Shown here: positions 1 to 6,784 of the stretch, one piece after another | Layout of the letters: the number at the start of each line of letters is the position of its first letter | Position numbering within the stretch: position 1 is the stretch's first letter | Source: Albidovulum sp. | GTDB lineage: Bacteria; Pseudomonadota; Alphaproteobacteria; Rhodobacterales; Rhodobacteraceae | DNA length: 15,336 nt | Direction: 5' to 3' | Assembly (NCBI GenBank): GCA_030837785.1 | Contig: JAUQYA010000152.1 | Span: 1 to 15,336 of the forward strand | Notes under the pieces: model-generated | Seen by the model: the letters and a program-made list of their open reading frames with translations, nothing else | Database searches by the model: none | Told to the model about the DNA's origin: nothing | Translations under genes and position numbers: made by a program

Positions 1-1
1 C

Positions 2-853
2 ATGTCGCTCAGCGTCGTGATCCCCGCCTACAACGAGGAAGGCGCGGTGCGCCACACGATCGAGGACGTGCGCGCAAGCATGGACCCCCTGGGGATTCCC
101 TACGAGATCATCGTCATCGACGACGGGTCCGAGGACCGGACCCTGGAGATCGCCCGCGAAACCGGGGTGGTGGTGGATTCGAACCAGGTGAACACCGGCT
201 ACGGCGCCAGCCTCAAGCGCGGGATCAGGCACGCGCAATACGAATATGTCGCCATCCTTGATGCCGACGGCACCTATCCCGCGCGCTACCTGCCGCCGAT
301 GCTGGCGATGTGCCGCAACCAGGACATGGTGGTGGGCGACCGCGGCGCGGCGATGAGGAACGTCCCCCTGATCCGCCGCCCGGCGAAGTTCATCCTGAAC
401 CACTTCGCGTCCTTCCTTGCCGAACGGAAGCTGAACGATCTCAACTCGGGGCTCCGGGTCTTCCGCAAGTCGGAGCTGGTGCCCTTCGTGCCGCTCCTGC
501 CGCAGAAGTTCTCCTTCACCACGACGATCACGCTCTGCATGGCCTGCAACGGCAAGGGGATGATCTACACGCCGATCGAATACGGGCGGCGCGTCGGCAA
601 GTCGAAGATCCGCCCCGTCGATTTTCTCAACTTCGTCATCCTCGTCCTGAGAATGACGGTGCTTTTCAACCCGCTGCGCGTCTTCATCCCGCTGGGGCTG
701 GCGCTGATGGGTCTTGGCGCCGCCAAGTTCGTCTATGACATCTGGATGGACAACCTGTCGGAAACCACGATCTTTGCCTTCCTGTCGGCGCTCATCATCT
801 GGTCGCTGGGCCTGATCGCCGACATGATCTCGCGCCTGCATCTGCGGCCCTGA
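2..853 (+). CDS. Family 2 glycosyltransferase, DPM1/polyprenyl-phosphate sugar synthase-like
   Basis: Predicted to transfer a sugar from a nucleotide sugar, probably to polyprenyl phosphate, at the cytoplasmic face of the inner membrane. The 283-residue product opens with the GT2 strand SVVIPAYNEE (residues 4-13), then VIDDGS near 38-43 and the metal-binding DAD at 87-89. Two hydrophobic segments follow the catalytic domain, at about 226-246 and 255-277, a layout seen in membrane-anchored DPM1-like enzymes. The ATG is the second base of the window and fits the usual family start, but an upstream in-frame start cannot be excluded. The stop is followed after one base by the ATG of a UPF0104-type membrane protein, which suggests a functional pair. 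Family assignment is firm; sugar donor and lipid acceptor are inferred, and a plain polysaccharide GT2 is the alternative. Confidence 0.88.
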   Translation: MSLSVVIPAYNEEGAVRHTIEDVRASMDPLGIPYEIIVIDDGSEDRTLEIARETGVVVDSNQVNTGYGASLKRGIRHAQYEYVAILDADGTYPARYLPPMLAMCRNQDMVVGDRGAAMRNVPLIRRPAKFILNHFASFLAERKLNDLNSGLRVFRKSELVPFVPLLPQKFSFTTTITLCMACNGKGMIYTPIEYGRRVGKSKIRPVDFLNFVILVLRMTVLFNPLRVFIPLGLALMGLGAAKFVYDIWMDNLSETTIFAFLSALIIWSLGLIADMISRLHLRP

Positions 854-854
854 C

Positions 855-1829
855 ATGGCGGTTCCGGCGCGCGCCTTGAAGAAATGGGCGATCCGCGCGG
901 CCGGGTCGGCCGTGGCGCTTGGGCTGATCTTCTGGTTCCTGCCGAAAGAGGCGATCCTTCAGGGCTTTACCCGGCTGAGCTGGCCGCTGTTCCTCGGGGT
1001 GCTGGTCGCCTTTCTGCTGTGCCACCTGGCGACCGCGTCGAAATGGTGGCTGCTGATGGACCGGGCGATCCCGCTGCCTGTGGCGCTGCGCGCCCACTTC
1101 GCCGGGCTTGCGGCCAATCTCTGCCTGCCCGGCGCGGCCGGTGGCGACGCGGTGCGCGCGGGCCTTGCCCACGCCAGCCTGCGCGACGGGCCGAAGGTCG
1201 CGGCCGCCGCGGTGGGCGACCGGATGATCGACCTCGTCGGGCTCGCCTGCCTTACGCTCTGGGGGCTCGTGATGCTGGGCGGTCATGGCGCCAACCGGGC
1301 GCTCGCCGTCGCGGTCAGCGGCATCGTCTTCGCGCTTGCCGTCGCCGGGCTTTTCCTCTTTCCGGCGATTGCGCGCGGCCTCTGGGGCCGCTGGCCGGGC
1401 CTGCCGGCCAAGGGGCTGGCGCTTCGCGTGGCCGATGCCTTTGCGGCGCTCGGCCGCAGGCCCTTCCTGCTTCTGTTCACGCTGGTCCTCTCGGCGGCGA
1501 TCCAGTCGGTGCTGATCTGGCTGTCGGTAAAGCTCGCCGAACCCGTGGGGGTGCACGTGCCGCTGGCCGCCTGGTTCTTTGCCTGGCCGCTGGCCAAGAT
1601 CATCGCCACGCTGCCGATCTCGCTCGGCGGGCTCGGGGTCAGGGAAAGCTCGCTCGCGGCGCTTCTCGTCCCCTTCGGCGCGGGCGCGCCGGAGGTCGTG
1701 GCTTCGGGCCTTGCCTGGCAGGGCATCCTCTACCTCGCCGGCGCGCTCGGCGCCATTCTTCTCATCGCCTCGGGCGGCGCTCTGCGCGCCGCCGCCGCGC
1801 CACGGACCATCACGGAGATTTCGGAATGA
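855..1829 (+). CDS. UPF0104 / lysylphosphatidylglycerol synthase-like transmembrane protein
   Basis: A 324-residue integral membrane protein with roughly eight hydrophobic segments spread along its length. It shows two short conserved motifs of the flippase-like UPF0104 (LPG synthase TM) family: LPGAAGGDAVR in the N-terminal third and LGGLGVRE near residues 257-264. It lacks the soluble aminoacyl-transferase domain of MprF, so lysinylation of phospholipid is not expected. In archaeal AglD a GT2 domain is fused to a membrane region of this type; here the two parts are separate adjacent genes, one base apart. A role in translocating or presenting a lipid-linked sugar is therefore an inference from family and neighbourhood. 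Its stop overlaps the next start in an ATGA, indicating translational coupling. The family call is good; the exact function is unknown. Confidence 0.82.
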   Translation: MAVPARALKKWAIRAAGSAVALGLIFWFLPKEAILQGFTRLSWPLFLGVLVAFLLCHLATASKWWLLMDRAIPLPVALRAHFAGLAANLCLPGAAGGDAVRAGLAHASLRDGPKVAAAAVGDRMIDLVGLACLTLWGLVMLGGHGANRALAVAVSGIVFALAVAGLFLFPAIARGLWGRWPGLPAKGLALRVADAFAALGRRPFLLLFTLVLSAAIQSVLIWLSVKLAEPVGVHVPLAAWFFAWPLAKIIATLPISLGGLGVRESSLAALLVPFGAGAPEVVASGLAWQGILYLAGALGAILLIASGGALRAAAAPRTITEISE

Positions 1830-3277
1830 CGGCTGACGCCGCGAAGGGCGGCAGCCCGAAAGTCACGGTTCTGGGGGCGGGCCCGGCGGGGATTGCCGCC
1901 GCCTATGCGCTGACGAAAGGCAGGCAGGGGGGGCTGGCGCGGGTGGAGGTGCTGGAACGTGCACCCGTGGCGGGCGGCAATTCGACCTCGTTCCTGATCG
2001 ACGGCATCTGGTGCGACTACGGCTCGCACCGCTTCCACCCGGTCGCGGACGCGCAGGTGCTGGCGGACGTGAAGGCGCTTCTCGGCCCCGATCTTCTCTT
2101 GCAGCCCCGGCATGGGCGCATCCGCCTCGGCGGGCGCTGGATTCACTTTCCGCTGAAGTTGCAGGATGCGCTCCTGAAGCTGCCGCCCGCCTTCGCTGTC
2201 TCGCTGATCGCCGACATGGCGCTGAAGAAGTTCCGCAAGAAATCCTCGGGGCCGCGCAGCTTCTCCTCGGTCCTTCTCGACGGGCTCGGTCCCACGATCT
2301 CGAAGAACTTCTACTATCCCTACGTGCGCAAGCTCTGGGGCCTCGACCCCGACCAGCTTGCCGTGACGCTGGCCGAGCGGCGGGTGTCGGGATCGTCGAT
2401 CGGCAAGATCCTGGCCAAGATGATGCGGATGGTCCCGGGCCTCAGGGGCGAGACGACAGGGCGGTTCTACTATCCCAAGAAGGGCTTCGGCCAGATTTCC
2501 GGGGCGATGATGGCCGCGGCGGAATCGCAGGGCGCGGGCTTCCGCTTCGGCGCCGACATCGTCCGGATCGAGCGTGACGGCAACCGGGTGACGGCGGTCG
2601 TGACGAAGGACAAAGGCGTCGAGACCCGCCACGAAGCCGATCAGGTCTATTCGACGATTCCCTTGACGACCGTCGTCCGGCTGATGGACCCGCCCCCCCC
2701 GCCCGAGGTGATCGCGGCGGCGAAGGCAATCCGGTTCCGGGGCATGATCCTCGTCTATCTCATCCTCGGCACCGACCGTTTCACCGAATATGACGCGCAC
2801 TACTTCCCCGAACTGTCGATCCCGATCAGCCGGATGTCGGAGCCGAAGAACTACAATTCCGCGACCGGGCCGGCGGGCCGCACCATTCTCTGCGCCGAAC
2901 TGCCCTGCGACCCGGGTGAGCGGTGGTGGGACATGCCTGACGCCGAGCTTGGACGGCACTATTGCGACTGGCTGGGAAGCCTCGGCCTGCCCGTCACCGT
3001 GCCGGTGATCCGCACCGAGACGCGGCGCATCGCGCACGCCTATCCGGTCTACGACATCGACTACCAGCGCCATTTCGAGACAGTGGATCGCTGGCTGTCC
3101 TCGCTCGAGGGGTTCCTCAGTTTCGGGCGGCAGGGGCTTTTCGCCCATGACAACACCCACCACGCTTTCGCGATGGCCTATGCCGCGGCGGGCGTGCTGA
3201 CGCCCGCGGGCGGGATCGACCGGACGAAATGGGCCGAGCACCGCCACGAGTTCGAAAGCCACCGGGTCGAGGACTGA
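1826..3277 (+). CDS. FAD-dependent amine-oxidase-fold protein, UDP-galactopyranose mutase-like
   Basis: A 483-residue flavoprotein. The FAD-binding Rossmann motif is VLGAGPAGIAAA (G17, G19, G22), followed by an acidic strand end (EVLER, 41-45) and the GGNST loop at 50-54, then DYGSHRFHP at 64-72. This layout matches the NAD(P)/FAD-dependent oxidoreductase group that includes UDP-galactopyranose mutase (Glf) and protoporphyrinogen oxidase relatives. The reaction may be a ring contraction or redox change on a nucleotide or lipid-linked sugar; this is inferred. The ATG at 1826 overlaps the upstream stop by 4 nt and lies just ahead of the Rossmann strand; a longer open frame from 884 reads only through the previous gene. 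A C8 tract at 2693-2700 encodes prolines before EV. It shares that and other motifs with the product encoded at 12844-14322, so the two are probable paralogues. Confidence 0.85.
   Translation: MTADAAKGGSPKVTVLGAGPAGIAAAYALTKGRQGGLARVEVLERAPVAGGNSTSFLIDGIWCDYGSHRFHPVADAQVLADVKALLGPDLLLQPRHGRIRLGGRWIHFPLKLQDALLKLPPAFAVSLIADMALKKFRKKSSGPRSFSSVLLDGLGPTISKNFYYPYVRKLWGLDPDQLAVTLAERRVSGSSIGKILAKMMRMVPGLRGETTGRFYYPKKGFGQISGAMMAAAESQGAGFRFGADIVRIERDGNRVTAVVTKDKGVETRHEADQVYSTIPLTTVVRLMDPPPPPEVIAAAKAIRFRGMILVYLILGTDRFTEYDAHYFPELSIPISRMSEPKNYNSATGPAGRTILCAELPCDPGERWWDMPDAELGRHYCDWLGSLGLPVTVPVIRTETRRIAHAYPVYDIDYQRHFETVDRWLSSLEGFLSFGRQGLFAHDNTHHAFAMAYAAAGVLTPAGGIDRTKWAEHRHEFESHRVED
3269..3273 (+). promoter_or_regulatory. 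Ribosome binding site deciding a TTG start
   Basis: GAGGA lies inside the last codons of the upstream FAD protein gene, 6 nt before the TTG at 3280. It is the best Shine-Dalgarno match near this boundary and supports TTG over the upstream ATG at 3229. Confidence 0.5.
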
Positions 3278-3279
3278 TC

Positions 3280-4068
3280 TTGCCCGGGCCGGTCGTCGAC
3301 ATCCTGATGTATCACTCGGTCTCGAACCGCGGCGGCGCCACGGCTATCGCGCCGGCGGTCTTCGCGGCGCAGATGGCGGCGATCGCCGAGGCCGGCGTGC
3401 CGGTGATCACGCTCGACAATCTGCTGGACGCGCGCGAGGGGCGGCAGAAACTCGCGCCGCGCTCGGTGATCCTGACCTTCGACGACGGGTTCCAGGATTT
3501 CGCCGATGCCGCCTGGCCGGTGATGGCAAGGCACGGGTTCCGCCCGATCGTCTACCTGCCCACCGCCTTCGTCGGGCGCGCCGAGGGCTGGCGCGGCATC
3601 GCCGACCCGCCCCGGGCGCTGATGGGCTGGGGCACGATCCGGGCGCTGGTGAAGGAGGGCGTGGCCTTCGGCAGCCACACCGTGCATCACCCCGACCTCG
3701 ACGCGATGACCCCCGCCGAGGTCGAGGCCGAGCTGGTCCGGTCGCGCGCCGAGATCGAGGACCGGATCGGCCAGCCCTGCCGCCATTTCGCGCCGCCCTA
3801 CGGCCTGGCCAGCGCCGAGGTCCGCGCGCGCATCGCCGAAAGCTACCATTCCTCGGTCGGCACGCGGCTGGCCGAAGCCACTCCCGCGGCTGATCCCTTC
3901 GACCTGCCGCGGCTCGAGATGTTCTATTTCACCGATGCCGCGCGCTGGCGCGCCCACCTGGCGGGAAGGGGGGCGGCGTGGCTCGCGCTCCGCAAGGGCC
4001 TGCGCGCGGTCAAGGCGCGGGTCTCGAACCCCTGGCAGGGGCTGGGGCCTGGCGGGGGCAAGGCGTGA
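3280..4068 (+). CDS. Polysaccharide deacetylase family protein (CE4/NodB domain)
   Basis: Predicted metal-dependent N- or O-deacetylase, 262 residues. The NodB motifs are intact: motif 1 TFDDG at 66-70 with the Asp pair 68-69, motif 2 SHTVHH at 132-137 giving His133 and His137 as metal ligands, and motif 3 APPYG at 171-175. The product begins with the first core strand (VDILMYHSVS), as in cytosolic or ArnD-like members, and shows no signal peptide. I chose TTG at 3280 because GAGGA (3269-3273) sits 6 nt upstream and the start falls 2 nt after the previous stop. An ATG at 3229 would overlap the upstream gene by 49 nt, and the ATG at 3307 would cut into the first strand. Its stop overlaps the flippase start. 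The substrate is unknown; a cytosolic or lipid-linked N-acetylated sugar is the likely class. Confidence 0.85.
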   Translation: MPGPVVDILMYHSVSNRGGATAIAPAVFAAQMAAIAEAGVPVITLDNLLDAREGRQKLAPRSVILTFDDGFQDFADAAWPVMARHGFRPIVYLPTAFVGRAEGWRGIADPPRALMGWGTIRALVKEGVAFGSHTVHHPDLDAMTPAEVEAELVRSRAEIEDRIGQPCRHFAPPYGLASAEVRARIAESYHSSVGTRLAEATPAADPFDLPRLEMFYFTDAARWRAHLAGRGAAWLALRKGLRAVKARVSNPWQGLGPGGGKA

Positions 4069-5516
4069 GCGTCGGGTACAGGTTCATCCGCGGCGTGGCC
4101 TGGATGCTCGCCGGCGGCTGGACCGAACAGGCGATCAACTTCGCCGTCTTCGTGACGATGGCGAAGCTTCTCGGACCCGAGCTCTACGGGCTTCTCTCGA
4201 TGGCGGCGGTCTTCATCGTGCTGGCCGAGGCGCTGGTCAGGGAAAGCGTCTCGGAATACCTCATCGCCGCCCATGATCCGGGGGCGGAGGACTACAACGC
4301 GACCTTCTGGCTGACCGCGGCGCTGGGGCTGGTGCTGGCCCTTGGCCTCTGGGCCGCGTCGGGGGCCATCGCCGCCCTCTACGGCCAGCCGCAGGTGGCG
4401 GGGTTGATCCGCGGCCTGTCGGTGACGGTGCTGCTGATCGCCTTCACCGCCGTCCCGGTCGCGATCCTGCGCCGCGAGTTCAACTTCCGCGTCCTGTCCC
4501 TGCGCGCGATCGCCGGCGTCATCACCGGCGGCGCGGTGGGGATCGGCATGGCGCTCATGGGCTACGGCGTGTGGAGCTTCGTCGGCCAGTGGATCGCCAT
4601 GATCACCACGAACGTGGTCATGGCCTGGACGGCGGTGGAATGGCGGCCGGGTCTGGTCACGACGCGGGCGCATCTCAGGCGCGCGGGCGCCTTCGGGGCG
4701 CAGGTGCTGGGCCTGCGCGCCGCCGAACTCGCCGCCGCGCAACTGCCGACGCTGATGATCGGGGCGACGCTCGGCCCCCTCGCTACCGGGCTCTATTCGG
4801 TTTCCTGGCGGCTGGTGGAAACGCTGACCTTCCTCATCTCGACGCCGCTCAGGATGGTCTCGCAGCCTGCCTTTGCGGCCGTCACGCGGGAAGGGGGGCG
4901 GGCGGGCGACCTTCTTGTTGACATCGCGCGGCTGACCGGTGTCGCGGCCTTCCCGTTCTTCGTCGGCCTCGCGGTGGTGGCGGAGCCGGTCCTGCGGCTG
5001 GTCTTCGGGGCCGAATGGCTCGGCGCCGCGCCCGTCCTGGGCGTGCTGGCCTTCCTCGGGCTCTATTTCTCCGTCGCGCTGGTCCAGCAGAGCTTCTGCC
5101 TCGCGGCCGGGCGGGCGGGAGAGATCACGGTGCTGACCTGGGGCAACGTGGCGCTGGGCGCGGCGCTCATCCTCGCCGCCGCGCCCTGGGGGCTGGTCGC
5201 GATCACCGCCGGGTTCGTGGCCGCGCACTACCTTCTGTGGATCTTCCGCTTCCGGCTGGTGGCGCGGCTCGGCGACATACCGGTGGCGTCGCTTCTGACC
5301 TGCAACATCCTGCCCGCGCTTGCCACCGGCGTCATGGCGGTGGTGGTGATCGTCGTCCAGCGCGCGCTTGCCGACGCGCCGCTCGCGGTGAGCGTCGCCG
5401 CCAGTATCCTGACCGGCATCGCGGCCTATGGTGCGCTCGCGCTTCTTTTCATGCGCGACCGGATCGGGCTCTTCCTGTCCTACGCCCGCCCGGCGCCGGA
5501 TGCAGGTGCCGCATGA
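4065..5516 (+). CDS. Wzx-type oligosaccharide flippase (MOP superfamily)
   Basis: A 483-residue polytopic membrane protein with about 12-14 hydrophobic segments. The N-terminus, GWTEQAINFAVFVTMAKLLGP, followed by YGLLSMAAVF, is characteristic of the polysaccharide-synthesis/Wzx branch of the MOP exporter superfamily, which flips undecaprenyl-diphosphate-linked oligosaccharide units from cytoplasm to periplasm. Length is usual for the family. The GTG start at 4065 overlaps the deacetylase stop in a GTGA, with a G-rich ribosome site just before it; the open frame extends further upstream only inside the previous gene. Its position between a deacetylase and a GT4 gene fits repeat-unit assembly and export. 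No polymerase (Wzy) is visible in the window, so export of a short glycan or polymerisation by a distant gene are both possible. Confidence 0.87.
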   Translation: MSVGYRFIRGVAWMLAGGWTEQAINFAVFVTMAKLLGPELYGLLSMAAVFIVLAEALVRESVSEYLIAAHDPGAEDYNATFWLTAALGLVLALGLWAASGAIAALYGQPQVAGLIRGLSVTVLLIAFTAVPVAILRREFNFRVLSLRAIAGVITGGAVGIGMALMGYGVWSFVGQWIAMITTNVVMAWTAVEWRPGLVTTRAHLRRAGAFGAQVLGLRAAELAAAQLPTLMIGATLGPLATGLYSVSWRLVETLTFLISTPLRMVSQPAFAAVTREGGRAGDLLVDIARLTGVAAFPFFVGLAVVAEPVLRLVFGAEWLGAAPVLGVLAFLGLYFSVALVQQSFCLAAGRAGEITVLTWGNVALGAALILAAAPWGLVAITAGFVAAHYLLWIFRFRLVARLGDIPVASLLTCNILPALATGVMAVVVIVVQRALADAPLAVSVAASILTGIAAYGALALLFMRDRIGLFLSYARPAPDAGAA

Positions 5517-6775
5517 GGTCGCTCCGCATCGTCATGTTCACCACCTTCTACCCGCCCTATTCGTTCGGGGGCGATGCGGTGGGCGTTCAGCGGATGGCGC
5601 GGGCGCTTGTCGCGCGGGGCCATGACGTGACCGTGGTCCACGACGAGGACAGCTACCTGATCCTCGGCGGCAAGGTGCAGGCCGAAGGGTCTGCGGACGG
5701 TGTCCGCCGGATCGGCCTCAGGGCCCGGCACGGGCTTCTGTCGAACCTCCTGACCCAGCAGCTCGGTCGGCCCCTGACCCATGCCGCCCGCATCCGCGAG
5801 ATCATCACGGACCGCAGGCCCGACATCCTGTGGTACAACAACACCTCGCTGATCGGCGGCCCCGGCCTGCTGCCGATCGGCGAGGGCCTGAAGGTCTACG
5901 AGGCACACGAACACTGGCTGGTCTGCCCGACCCATGTCCTCTGGCGCTATGGCCGCGAGCTGTGCGACGAACGGCACTGCCTGAAATGCCAGATCAGTTA
6001 CCGCCGCCCGCCGCAACTCTGGCGCCACACCGGGATGCTGGGCCGTGCGCTCGACCACGTCGACCTCATCGTCGCGAAAAGCGAGTTCAGCCGCGCCAAG
6101 CACCGCGATTTCGGCCTCAGGCACGAGATGGAGGTGCTGCCCTACTTCCTGCCCGACCTGCCGAAGCTTGCCGAACCCTACCGCGGCCACCCGCGGCCCT
6201 ATTTCCTGTTCGTGGGGCGGCTGGAGAAGATCAAGGGATTGCAGGACGTCTTTCCGGCGATGGACCGCCACCCGGACGCCGACCTGCTGATCCTCGGTGA
6301 CGGCGATTATGCGGACGAGCTGAAGCGGCTTGCCGCGGGGCGGGCGAACATCCGCTTTCTCGGCCGCAAGAGCCCGGAGGAGCTTGACGCCTATTATCGC
6401 GGCGCGCTGGGCCTGATCGTTCCCTCGGTCTGCTACGAGACATTCGGGATCATCCTGATCGAGAGCTTCCGGCTGGGCACGCCGGTCATCGCCCGCCGGC
6501 TCGGCCCCTTCCCGGAGATCGTCGAACGGGCCGGCGCGGGGGCGCTCTTCCGGACCGGGGACGATCTGCTGGCGGCGATGCGGCGGCTGCAATCGGACCC
6601 CGCCCATCGCGCCGCGCTGTCGCAGGCGGCGCGGGACGCCTTCGCCGCGCACTGGCGCGAGGACCGGGTGATGGCGGCCTATGGCGCGGCCTTCGCCCGC
6701 GCCGCGGCACGGAAGGGCGACCGGGCGCTGGCGGCGGCGCTGGAGGCCGGCGCGTTCGAGCGCGGGGCGGGCTGA
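5513..6775 (+). CDS. Family 4 glycosyltransferase (GT-B fold)
   Basis: A 420-residue retaining glycosyltransferase, cytoplasmic or peripherally bound to the inner membrane. The N-terminal half carries FTTFYPPYSFGG (9-20) and the helix LVARGHDVTVVHDED expected of GT4 enzymes. The C-terminal donor domain has LFVGRLEKIKGL (232-243), LGDG (261-264) and the E-x7-E signature at Glu309 and Glu317 in PSVCYETFGIILIES. A cysteine group (Cys138, Cys151, Cys156, Cys159) interrupts the acceptor domain around HEHWLVCPTH, suggestive of a bound metal. The ATG overlaps the flippase stop in ATGA. It is the last gene of the plus-strand block, with only 9 nt before the stop of the convergent GMC gene. Acceptor and sugar are not readable from sequence. 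Confidence 0.9.
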   Translation: MRSLRIVMFTTFYPPYSFGGDAVGVQRMARALVARGHDVTVVHDEDSYLILGGKVQAEGSADGVRRIGLRARHGLLSNLLTQQLGRPLTHAARIREIITDRRPDILWYNNTSLIGGPGLLPIGEGLKVYEAHEHWLVCPTHVLWRYGRELCDERHCLKCQISYRRPPQLWRHTGMLGRALDHVDLIVAKSEFSRAKHRDFGLRHEMEVLPYFLPDLPKLAEPYRGHPRPYFLFVGRLEKIKGLQDVFPAMDRHPDADLLILGDGDYADELKRLAAGRANIRFLGRKSPEELDAYYRGALGLIVPSVCYETFGIILIESFRLGTPVIARRLGPFPEIVERAGAGALFRTGDDLLAAMRRLQSDPAHRAALSQAARDAFAAHWREDRVMAAYGAAFARAAARKGDRALAAALEAGAFERGAG

Positions 6776-6784
6776 CGCTGCCGC

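Noticed and set aside
884..1825. N-terminal extension of the first Glf-like protein in the same open frame
   Set aside because: It overlaps the UPF0104 gene entirely, and the FAD motif starts just after the ATG at 1826, where an ATGA coupling is present.
1730..3262. 510-codon minus-strand open frame
   Set aside because: It is antisense to the first Glf-like gene, rich in Arg/His/Gly, with no recognisable motif; the plus strand gives a clear flavoprotein.
3924..5228. 434-codon minus-strand open frame
   Set aside because: It is antisense to the Wzx gene; its charged, repetitive composition is a mirror of hydrophobic codons.
6776..6784. Shared terminator between the two convergent blocks
   Set aside because: Only 9 nt separate the stops and no stem with a T-run is visible; any terminator would lie within coding sequence.
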